Position numbers and translations under genes: made by a program | In this document: positions 1 through 5,055 of the stretch, one piece after another | Numbering within the stretch: the first letter of the stretch is position 1 | Layout of the letters: each line of letters begins with the position of its first letter | NCBI GenBank assembly: GCA_016934095.1 | Contig: JAFGTO010000344.1 | Location: 1-5,055 of the forward strand | From: Candidatus Glassiibacteriota bacterium | GTDB lineage: Bacteria > Gemmatimonadota > Glassbacteria > GWA2-58-10 | Length of the DNA: 5,055 bases | Direction: 5' to 3' | The notes under the pieces: generated by a model | The model's database searches: none | What the model saw: the letters and a program-made list of their open reading frames with translations, nothing else | Told to the model about the DNA's origin: nothing

Positions 1-860
1 ATCACGGTCGAGGCGTCGGGGTGGCTCTTGCAAAAAAGCAGCGCCAGCTCGACCAGCGACAGGCCGGGATAATGCTCATCCTTGAAGCGTTTTATCTCCC
101 CGACCCGCCTGAGAGTGGCCTTGAGGTTGTTGCCCCGGAAAAAATGCCGCCTGAAATCGCCCTTGGCGAAAGTGGTTTTCTCGCTGAACTTGCCGGTGAG
201 CGAGCCCTCGTCCAGGGGCACGCGGACAATGGCTGCCGTGTGGTGTCTGCCGCAGGGCTCGAGCACAGAGCGGGCGGTGCGCTGCTCGAAAAGGTTGTAG
301 ATCACCTGCACGCTGTCCAGCCGGCCGGCCTCCACTGAGGGCACCACGTCCCCGGGCCTTTTCTCGCTGGCCGAGATGCCGAAACCGTGCAGCTTGCCCT
401 CCCGGCGCAGGCTCTCCAGGGTCTCGTACCATTCATCGTGCTGGTTGAAGCCGGCTGTCCAGGTGTGGAGCTGCATCAGGTCCACGGCCTCGGTGCCCAG
501 CCTCTTCAGGGAGAGCTCCACCCGCTCGCGCAGGTAGGCCGGGGGGTAGAACTGCCCGATGTCATCGAAGTCCGGGTCTACCCACCAGAGCTTGCCTGCC
601 GGGGGGATCTTGGTGGCCACGTAGACCCTGCCGGCTCCGCTGCCCCGCTCGGCCAGCACTCTTCCGATCAGCTCCTCGCTGTGGCCATCGCCGTACCCCT
701 GGGCCGTGTCGATGAAATTGATCCCCGAGTCCAGGGCCTCGTGCAGGGTGGCCAGGGCCTCGCTGTCCTCGACCTTGCCCCAGTCGCCGCCGATGGCCCA
801 GCCCCCGAAACCGATCTCGCTCACTTGCCAGCCGAGCCTGCCGAATGTCCTGTAGCGCAT
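1..860 (-). CDS. Aldo/keto reductase, partial (C-terminus beyond left edge)
   Basis: NADPH-dependent oxidoreductase of the aldo/keto reductase superfamily, expected to be a cytosolic TIM-barrel enzyme reducing an aldehyde or ketone, possibly sugar-derived. Reading the minus strand from the ATG at 860-858 gives 286 open codons to the window edge; the usual length is about 310-340, so some 30-50 residues are missing. Seen: N-terminal MRYRTFGRLGWQVSEIGFGG; the DTAxxYG motif (D51, Y56); K84 in VATKIPP; H132 in LMQLHTW. These four form the family's catalytic tetrad Asp-Tyr-Lys-His, all intact. Also seen are GKLHGFGIS (residues 155-163), QVIYNLFEQ (185-193) and the VPLDEGSLTGKF strand/loop near 214-225. 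An AAAGGA ribosome binding site lies 7 nt before the ATG (868-873). The gene is divergent from the GlmU-like gene. The family is very confident; the substrate cannot be read from the sequence. Confidence 0.95.
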   Translation of the reverse strand, partial: MRYRTFGRLGWQVSEIGFGGWAIGGDWGKVEDSEALATLHEALDSGINFIDTAQGYGDGHSEELIGRVLAERGSGAGRVYVATKIPPAGKLWWVDPDFDDIGQFYPPAYLRERVELSLKRLGTEAVDLMQLHTWTAGFNQHDEWYETLESLRREGKLHGFGISASEKRPGDVVPSVEAGRLDSVQVIYNLFEQRTARSVLEPCGRHHTAAIVRVPLDEGSLTGKFSEKTTFAKGDFRRHFFRGNNLKATLRRVGEIKRFKDEHYPGLSLVELALLFCKSHPDASTV

Positions 861-905
861 GGGATTGTCCTTTCTTTTCCGGGTTGTCAGATAGCTCTCT
901 TGTTT

Positions 906-935
906 TTAATAGCGAGCCGGCAAAGACTGTATCAA
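906..935 (-). promoter_or_regulatory. Candidate sigma-70-type promoter for the aldo/keto reductase
   Basis: On the minus strand, TTGATA (935-930) is followed after 18 nt by TATTAA (911-906). This would start transcription near position 899 and give a leader of about 40 nt containing the AAAGGA ribosome binding site. TTGATA matches the -35 consensus at 5 of 6 bases and TATTAA matches the -10 at 4 of 6. Judged by eye only; the host's consensus may differ. Confidence 0.4.
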
Positions 936-994
936 GTTATCCCGGAAGGCGGCAGGATGTCAAGGCATCTCCTTTGTCGGGGCCTCCGGCTCGA

Positions 995-1009
995 GCTGCA
1001 GACTGCAGC
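995..1009. repeat. Short inverted repeat, possible operator
   Basis: GCTGCA (995-1000), a 3 nt centre, then TGCAGC (1004-1009): a perfect 6+6 inverted repeat ending 7 nt before the candidate -35 of the GlmU-like gene. The position would suit an operator, but so short a palindrome in GC-rich DNA can arise by chance. Confidence 0.25.
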
Positions 1010-1016
1010 CTCCCTA

Positions 1017-1045
1017 TTGACTGTCCCCGGCGAATATTTTATTTT
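1017..1045 (+). promoter_or_regulatory. Candidate sigma-70-type promoter for the GlmU-like gene
   Basis: TTGACT (1017-1022, 5 of 6 to the -35 consensus) is followed after exactly 17 nt by TATTTT (1040-1045, 4 of 6 to the -10) in a locally AT-rich stretch. Transcription would begin near 1052, leaving a leader of about 100 nt that contains the hairpin at 1055-1086. By eye only. Confidence 0.45.
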
Positions 1046-1054
1046 CTAAAACTT

Positions 1055-1094
1055 GCGCCAGCGACTCGCTTTCCTGGGCCTGGCGCTGTGTTTT
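1055..1094 (+). promoter_or_regulatory. Leader hairpin with T-rich tail, possible attenuator
   Basis: GCGCCAG (1055-1061) is repeated inverted as CTGGCGC (1080-1086), a perfect 7-bp, GC-rich stem with an 18 nt loop. It is followed by TGTGTTTTAT, which gives an imperfect U-rich tail (TTTT at 1091-1094). A smaller alternative stem, AGCG/CGCT (1060-1063 with 1067-1070), overlaps its left arm and would compete with it. The hairpin lies just downstream of the predicted transcription start and about 70 nt before the ATG. It could be an attenuator or an mRNA-stabilising 5' stem. No known riboswitch class is recognised. Confidence 0.3.
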
Positions 1095-1155
1095 ATCGGC
1101 AGCGGGATATTTTACCAGCGAAAACAAACAACCCTGTTCCCTGGAGTACCGGACC

Positions 1156-2451
1156 ATGAAATTAGTGATCTTCGAGGGGAATAATTTCTGCAATTTCTTC
1201 CCCATCGCCTACCTGCGGCCCACTTTCGAGCTGCGCTGCGGCCACAGCCTGCTCTACGAGAAAATTCTCCGCAACCACCCGGGGCTGCCGGCCTGCTTTT
1301 TCTGCCGCGACCACCTGGCCGGGACTTTCGCCGGCCGGGCACCCGCCGGCTCCACGGTCAACGACCTGGCGGCCCTGGATGACGACCTGCTGATCTTCAA
1401 CGGCAGCCTGCTGCTCGAGGACTTCCGCCTCGAGGCCGCTGGCCCGGACCAGGCCGGGGTCTCCCCGGAGGGCGAGCTGCTCTACGCCAGGGTGGGCAGG
1501 GCCGCAGCCGGATCGATCCGGGCCGGGGACATCCACGGCTTCCTGAAAGAGCTGCTTAAAAAGCTGCCCTGCGAAAAGGTGCTCGGCTTGACCCTGGTCC
1601 GCCACCAGTGGGAGCTGATCCACCATAACGGACAGGCAATCGCGGCGGATTTCAGGATCGAGGGCAAAGCCGGCATTGAGGGCGAGGTGCACCAGAGCGC
1701 CACGGTCTACGGCCCGGCGGAAAACCTCTACGTGGCCCCTGGGGCGGTGGTCCACCCCCAGGTGGTGATCGACACCACCGCCGGCCCGGTAACCCTGGAG
1801 CGCGGCTCGATCGTCTTCCCCCACAGCCGGGTCGAGGGGCCCTGCTATGTAGGGCCGGAGACCCAGATCACCCGCGGCAACATCCGCGAGGGGTGCTCTT
1901 TCGGGCCGGTCTGCCGGGTAGGCGGCGAGGTGGAGGAAAGTATCATCCACGCCTACTCGAACAAGTACCACGATGGTTTCCTGGGCCACGCCTATGTCTG
2001 CGAGTGGGTCAACCTGGGGGCCCTGACCACCAACAGCGACCTGAAAAACGACTACGGCGCGGTAGAGGTGTACATGCCGGACAGCGAAGGCAACTGGAGC
2101 TACCTCGATACTAAAGACACCAAGGTCGGCGCTTTCATCGGCGACCACACCAAGACCTCGATCGGCACTTTCCTCAACACCGGCGCGCACGTGGGGGTGA
2201 TGACCCTGCTGATGGGGGACGGCAGGGTGCTGCCCAAGTTCATCCCCTCTTTCACCTGGTACCTGGAAGGGGCGATCACTACCGGGTTCGGCTACGCCAG
2301 GCTGCTGGAGACCGCCGGGATCGCCACCGCCCGCAGGAAGCGCGCCCTGAGCGACGCGGATAAAGCGCTGCTCGACCTGGTCTACCAGCAGACCAAGCCG
2401 GAAAGGGACAAGGCGGTCAGGAAGGACCGCAAGAAGCTGCTGCGTAAGTAA
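1156..2451 (+). CDS. GlmU-like sugar nucleotidyltransferase/acetyltransferase
   Basis: 431-residue cytosolic protein resembling the alternative bacterial GlmU family (UDP-GlcNAc diphosphorylase/glucosamine-1-phosphate N-acetyltransferase type), expected to serve cell-wall or surface-sugar precursor synthesis. The N-terminal part (about 1-160) carries the family's IAYLRPTFELRCG signature (17-29) and LLIFNGSLLLED (78-89), but no classical GxGTxM...K nucleotide-binding loop. The C-terminal part (about 175-375) shows imperfect hexapeptide repeats of a left-handed beta-helix. GHAY (277-280, H278 and Y280), K270 and NLGALTTNSDLKNDYG (286-301) align by eye with the acetyltransferase active site of classical GlmU; GDHTKTSIGTFLNTG follows at 329-343. 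A charged Lys/Arg-rich tail ends the protein. The ATG is chosen because the family signature starts at once and GGAG (1143-1146) lies 9 nt upstream. No other nucleotide-sugar gene adjoins it. The family is confident; the exact substrate is not. Confidence 0.88.
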   Translation: MKLVIFEGNNFCNFFPIAYLRPTFELRCGHSLLYEKILRNHPGLPACFFCRDHLAGTFAGRAPAGSTVNDLAALDDDLLIFNGSLLLEDFRLEAAGPDQAGVSPEGELLYARVGRAAAGSIRAGDIHGFLKELLKKLPCEKVLGLTLVRHQWELIHHNGQAIAADFRIEGKAGIEGEVHQSATVYGPAENLYVAPGAVVHPQVVIDTTAGPVTLERGSIVFPHSRVEGPCYVGPETQITRGNIREGCSFGPVCRVGGEVEESIIHAYSNKYHDGFLGHAYVCEWVNLGALTTNSDLKNDYGAVEVYMPDSEGNWSYLDTKDTKVGAFIGDHTKTSIGTFLNTGAHVGVMTLLMGDGRVLPKFIPSFTWYLEGAITTGFGYARLLETAGIATARRKRALSDADKALLDLVYQQTKPERDKAVRKDRKKLLRK

Positions 2452-2481
2452 AGGCTTAATTTGCAGGGAAGCGGCAGTAGT

Positions 2482-2499
2482 TTGACAGGGTGTTGACAG
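2482..2499. promoter_or_regulatory. Paired TTGACAG direct repeat, 11-bp period
   Basis: TTGACAG occurs at 2482-2488 and again at 2493-2499, separated by 4 nt, so the two copies lie on the same face of the helix. On the minus strand this reads CTGTCAA-n4-CTGTCAA, the same layout as binding sites of PhoB/OmpR-family response regulators (CTGTCAT-n4-CTGTCAT for PhoB). It sits 197 bp upstream of the heparinase-like start codon. The spacer is not AT-rich, unlike classical Pho boxes. The repeat is plainly visible; the regulator is inference. Each copy also matches the -35 consensus perfectly, so a promoter role is an alternative. Confidence 0.4.
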
Positions 2500-2582
2500 C
2501 CGGAAAAGTACTATAGCGATTATCAACAGTCCGCTCTTTATTTAGTTAATTTTGGGACAAAGGGCGGGGCTCGCCAACGAAT

Positions 2583-2625
2583 GTGCCCGGGCAGGCACGC
2601 CGGGAAGCAGGACCGGAGGCTCCGG
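2583..2625. repeat. Cluster of short GC-rich inverted repeats
   Basis: GTGCC/GGCAC (2583-2587 and 2594-2598, 6 nt loop) encloses most of the 10-bp palindrome TGCCCGGGCA (2584-2593). It is followed by CCGGA/TCCGG (2613-2617 and 2621-2625, 3 nt loop). In an mRNA these could form consecutive small hairpins in the leader of the heparinase-like gene. No U-tract follows, so they do not look like terminators, and no known riboswitch class is recognised. Chance is a real alternative in GC-rich DNA. Confidence 0.3.
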
Positions 2626-2695
2626 GAAACGGCCTGTAGTATCAAATTAACGGCCGCCGACCTTTTTCAACCTTCAACCATGCAGCGAGGCACCC

Positions 2696-4906
2696 ATGCG
2701 AGCCAGAGCGATCCGGGCGGTGCTGCTGTGCTGCGGACTGCTCCTCGGTGCGGTAGCAACCTCCCAGGCCGCGGAGCATCCCGGCCTGTACTTTGCCCGC
2801 AGCGACCTGCCCTCCCTGCGCCGTGAGGCAAAAGGTGTCAAGGCCCTGCAGTTCTCCAGGCTTCAGCACTGGGGCGACAGCCGTTTAAAGGACTCACCGC
2901 CTGCCGAGTTCGGCTACGAAGAGCGCCACCTCGAAAACTGCTTCTCTGCAGTAACCAATTTCGGCCTGCTCTACCAGGTCACCGGCCGCGGCGAGTACCT
3001 GGAAGCAGGCAGGCGCTGGCTCGAAGCCCTGCTGGATGAGCCTGCCGGGGATGCGGGATATTTCACCGTGGCCGAGTTCGCCGCCGCCCTGGCGCACGGC
3101 TACGATCTTTTCTACCAGGGGCTCTCGCCTGAGCTGCGAGCCCGCCTGCTGGCCAGGCTGGTCGAGATGACCGAGCTGACCCGGCAGGGGGCTTCCGACT
3201 CCTGGTGGGCCATGATCTACACCCACCACGACTTCTGGATCCCGGTCGCTTTCCTGGGGATCGCCGGCATCTGCCTGCAGGGCGAATACGAGGGGGCCCG
3301 GGAAGTAGTGGAGTTCGCGGCCTCGGAGCTGGGCAAGGCCATGGACCTGCTGGGCGGCAAAGGCTACTGGCCGGAGGGAGTGGCGGACTGGGTCTACGGG
3401 ATGGCCCCGGCCCTGATGTTCTTTGACGCGCTGAAAAGGGCCGGCGGAGAGGATTTCTACCAGCGGGCCTGGATGAAGAACACCGCCCGGGCCCGGCTCC
3501 GGCACTGGCTGCCCGGAGACCGTTACCTGTACCTGGGGGACAGTTTCCCCTCCGGGCGCTATGGGGTGCTGGGCTCGGTGAGCGCGCACCTGTCGATGCA
3601 CCTGGCCGCGCGCTATCGCGACAGCCACGCCCAGTGGCTGGCCCTGCGTGAAGCCCATGCCGATTCCGCCGAGAACGCCTGGTACGCCCTGGAAAATCCC
3701 TATTCCTACGGTACGCGGGTGCCTGTCAGGGACCGCGAGCGCCACGGGCTGGCCTGGCAGTTCCTCTGGTACGACCCGTCCGTAAAACCCGTGCCGCCGG
3801 ACACCCTGCCTGCGGACGTGCTCTACCCCAACTGGGATGTCGCGCTGTTCCGGGCCGGCTGGGGGCAGGATCACCCGGTGCTGGCTTTCTGCGGCGGCCA
3901 CCTGCTGGGGAAAGCCGGCACCTCAGCCTGGCAGGCCGGTAACAGGGTCCTGCCGGATGGCCTGGCGCACGTGCACCTGAACGCCGGGTCCCTGTACCTC
4001 TGGGCGGACGGCAGGTTTCCCCTGGCTCCGCCCGGATTCGGCGGCAGGGACGGAAGGTTCCACAGCACGGTGATGATGGATGGGCACGGCCAGCTTTTCA
4101 AGGCAGACCACACCGGGCGGATGACCGCTTTCGAATCCGCCGGTACCTGGGCCATGGCCGCCGCGGACCTGACCGACGCCTACCCGGAAGAGGTGGAGCT
4201 GGACAGGTTCGAGCGCACCCTGGTCTACCTCAAGCCCAGAACCATCCTGCTCATGGACCGGCTGCTCACCAGGGACGGGGACAAGAAATATATCCGCAGG
4301 TACGAGTGGCTGCTGCAGACAGATGCCTCAGCGGCCCGCTGGAGTGCAGGGCACAGCTCGCTGGCCGTGCTGCCCGTCGCTGACGGGAACGGCGAGCCCT
4401 GGCTGGTCGGCCGGGTGTTCCCCTCGTACCGCTACTATTTCGAGCACCAGTCGCTGGACCGGCCGGACGGCGAGCCGCTGAACCGGGCCCTGAGCGTGAC
4501 CATAATCGGCAGGATGCCGGCTGCAGTGCAGATGGCCTCGGTCCTGCACGCCCCCGCGCCCGGCGAGGACACCGGCTGGATCAACCGGGTCGAGTGTCTC
4601 CAGGAGGGTTCGAGCACCGCGCTGGCCGTACCGGACGGGCCCTATTTCATTATCCCCACCGGGCCTCAGGGCCGGCCGCCGAGAACGGTGGTTTTCGCCG
4701 TGCCGGACAGTGCAAATATCCCGGCCGGGGTGCCTGAAAAAGGCCTTCTGCTGGTTGTCGGGCTTGCGCCGCAGCAGAGGTACGGACTGGAAGCGGCTGC
4801 CGGGCTGAAAGGGAAAGCCCGCCGCCTGGTCATCTCACCGCAAGGGGAATACCTCAGCTCGGAGGCCGGCAACCTGGTCCTGAGGCCCGGGGACACTTCC
4901 CGGTAG
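2696..4906 (+). CDS. Exported heparinase II/III-like protein (probable polysaccharide lyase)
   Basis: 736-residue protein resembling the heparinase II/III and alginate-lyase superfamily, whose members cleave uronic-acid polysaccharides by beta-elimination in the periplasm or outside the cell. Residues 1-25 form a Sec signal peptide: basic RARAIR, hydrophobic AVLLCCGLLLGAVA, then SQA as a likely signal peptidase I site; no lipobox. EHPGLYFARSDLPSLR (27-42) is typical of the mature start in this group. The alpha-helical toroid part (about 45-340) includes THHDFW (176-181) and GYWPEGVADWVYG (223-235). The beta-sandwich part (about 380-736) carries HVHLNAGSLYLWADG (425-439) and FHSTVMMDGHGQ (455-466). 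H177/H178, Y234, H425/H427 and H456 are candidate active-site residues. D231 occupies a place where, from memory, relatives often have Tyr. The length fits the usual 600-770. GCGAGG (2685-2690) precedes the ATG by 5 nt. The lyase family number and substrate cannot be assigned by eye. Confidence 0.82.
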   Translation: MRARAIRAVLLCCGLLLGAVATSQAAEHPGLYFARSDLPSLRREAKGVKALQFSRLQHWGDSRLKDSPPAEFGYEERHLENCFSAVTNFGLLYQVTGRGEYLEAGRRWLEALLDEPAGDAGYFTVAEFAAALAHGYDLFYQGLSPELRARLLARLVEMTELTRQGASDSWWAMIYTHHDFWIPVAFLGIAGICLQGEYEGAREVVEFAASELGKAMDLLGGKGYWPEGVADWVYGMAPALMFFDALKRAGGEDFYQRAWMKNTARARLRHWLPGDRYLYLGDSFPSGRYGVLGSVSAHLSMHLAARYRDSHAQWLALREAHADSAENAWYALENPYSYGTRVPVRDRERHGLAWQFLWYDPSVKPVPPDTLPADVLYPNWDVALFRAGWGQDHPVLAFCGGHLLGKAGTSAWQAGNRVLPDGLAHVHLNAGSLYLWADGRFPLAPPGFGGRDGRFHSTVMMDGHGQLFKADHTGRMTAFESAGTWAMAAADLTDAYPEEVELDRFERTLVYLKPRTILLMDRLLTRDGDKKYIRRYEWLLQTDASAARWSAGHSSLAVLPVADGNGEPWLVGRVFPSYRYYFEHQSLDRPDGEPLNRALSVTIIGRMPAAVQMASVLHAPAPGEDTGWINRVECLQEGSSTALAVPDGPYFIIPTGPQGRPPRTVVFAVPDSANIPAGVPEKGLLLVVGLAPQQRYGLEAAAGLKGKARRLVISPQGEYLSSEAGNLVLRPGDTSR

Positions 4907-4910
4907 CTCC

Positions 4911-4969
4911 CGGCCGAAGCCGCCTTCCCGAAACGGGCAGGCCCTGGATCCCGAGTAGCCGGCTGCCCG
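4911..4969. repeat. Small hairpins between heparinase-like gene and next gene
   Basis: Three inverted repeats follow the stop codon: CGGC-CGAA-GCCG (4911-4922), CCCG-AAA-CGGG (4927-4937) and CGGGCAG/CTGCCCG (4934-4940 and 4963-4969, 22 nt loop). The last two share CGGG (4934-4937), so they cannot form together. None is followed by a T-tract, which argues against an intrinsic terminator. They may be intercistronic mRNA structure ahead of the downstream ribosome binding site, or chance in GC-rich DNA. Confidence 0.35.
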
Positions 4970-5001
4970 GGGAGACCACCCAAACCGGAGGGGAAATCAC
5001 C

Positions 5002-5055
5002 ATGTTCTGGACCGACAAAAAATATTTAAAAGCTTTTACCGGGGTTCTCCTTCTC
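5002..5055 (+). CDS. Start of an unidentified gene, probably exported or membrane protein
   Basis: An ATG at 5002 is preceded by a strong ribosome binding site, GGAGGGG (4987-4993), at 8 nt spacing. It opens an uninterrupted frame of 18 codons to the window edge, reading MFWTDKKYLKAFTGVLLL. Two lysines followed by a hydrophobic run suggest the start of a signal peptide or membrane anchor. Only 95 bp separates it from the stop of the heparinase-like gene on the same strand, so co-transcription is likely. The family cannot be identified from this fragment; a polysaccharide-related secreted protein would fit the context, but that is a guess. Confidence 0.65.
   Translation, partial: MFWTDKKYLKAFTGVLLL

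Larger units (their letters stand above)
861..1155. other. Divergent intergenic region (295 bp)
   Basis: This gap separates the leftward reductase from the rightward GlmU-like gene. It is more AT-rich than the genes, notably around 899-911 and 1031-1051, as expected of promoters. I see a leftward promoter candidate (906-935), an inverted repeat (995-1009), a rightward promoter candidate (1017-1045) and a leader hairpin (1055-1086). I find no convincing small gene: the frames open across it continue from antisense shadows of the reductase. Confidence 0.7.
2452..2695. other. Intergenic region between GlmU-like and heparinase-like genes
   Basis: This 244 bp gap suggests that the heparinase-like gene has its own promoter. 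It holds the paired TTGACAG repeats (2482-2499), an AT-rich patch (about 2535-2553) and a GC-rich stretch with short inverted repeats (2583-2625). No T-tract-bearing hairpin that would serve as an intrinsic terminator for the upstream gene is visible. No promoter with good -35/-10 spacing stands out: each TTGACA lacks a -10 match 16-18 nt away. An open frame starting at 2581 is judged spurious. Confidence 0.6.

Noticed and set aside
387..1049. 220-codon plus-strand open frame starting inside the reductase gene
   Set aside because: Most of it is antisense to the aldo/keto reductase, whose minus-strand frame carries the full catalytic tetrad. It then runs into the intergenic region without any recognisable domain.
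2493..2516. TTGACA plus TATAGC as a promoter for the heparinase-like gene
   Set aside because: The spacing is 13 nt from the second TTGACA and 24 nt from the first, both outside the usable 16-19 nt range.
1162..2526. 454-codon open frame on the minus strand, opposite the GlmU-like gene
   Set aside because: It lies wholly antisense to a gene with clear family motifs. Its translation has no recognisable motif and is rich in Gly, Pro, Val and Asp, as expected when GC-rich codons are read in reverse.
2563..2575. GGCG/CGCC inverted repeat as a terminator of the GlmU-like gene
   Set aside because: The stem is only 4 bp, it lies more than 100 bp after the stop codon and no T-tract follows.
2551..2695. 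Possible c-di-GMP or cobalamin riboswitch in the GC-rich leader
   Set aside because: Some fragments look similar, but the conserved core sequences and the order of stems do not match either class by eye.
2581..2826. 81-codon open frame spanning the gap and the start of the heparinase-like gene
   Set aside because: It overlaps the signal-peptide region out of frame, has no clear ribosome binding site and shows no domain-like composition.
2894..3901. 335-codon minus-strand open frame opposite the heparinase-like gene
   Set aside because: Antisense shadow caused by strong GC bias at third codon positions; the plus-strand frame has a signal peptide and family motifs.

Overview
The window is GC-rich bacterial DNA with strong G/C preference at third codon positions and Shine-Dalgarno-like sites before each gene. 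It carries four genes: one cut by the left edge, two complete, and one cut by the right edge. No rRNA, tRNA, transposase, integrase, CRISPR array or phage gene is visible. Gene content (a GlmU-like protein of the type best known from Bacteroidetes and relatives, plus a secreted heparinase II/III-type protein) fits a free-living, polysaccharide-using, Gram-negative-like bacterium. An FCB-group, Planctomycetes-like or candidate-phylum lineage is plausible, but this is inference and the sequence does not fix the taxon.

Layout: (1) 860 to 1, minus strand: aldo/keto reductase with a complete catalytic tetrad, C-terminus outside the window. (2) 861-1155: divergent intergenic region with a candidate promoter facing each way. 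A terminator-like hairpin lies in the leader of the rightward gene. (3) 1156-2451, plus: GlmU-like protein with a diverged N-terminal nucleotidyltransferase-like part and a C-terminal left-handed beta-helix acetyltransferase part. (4) 2452-2695: intergenic, with two TTGACAG repeats exactly 11 bp apart (a response-regulator-like layout) and a GC-rich segment of short inverted repeats. (5) 2696-4906, plus: exported 736-residue heparinase II/III-like protein, probably a polysaccharide lyase or relative. (6) 4907-5001: short gap with small hairpins and a strong ribosome binding site. (7) 5002-5055, plus: first 18 codons of a further gene.

How they may work together: the GlmU-like protein would supply or modify a sugar nucleotide (UDP-GlcNAc type), the exported heparinase-like protein would act on an acidic or aminated polysaccharide outside the cytoplasm, and the reductase could handle a sugar-derived carbonyl. 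This shared carbohydrate theme is inference; the 244 bp gap between the GlmU-like and heparinase-like genes argues against a tight operon. I do not see a clearly new multi-gene system here. The most interesting points are the 11-bp repeat, the leader hairpin, and the unusual active-site residues of the heparinase-like protein.
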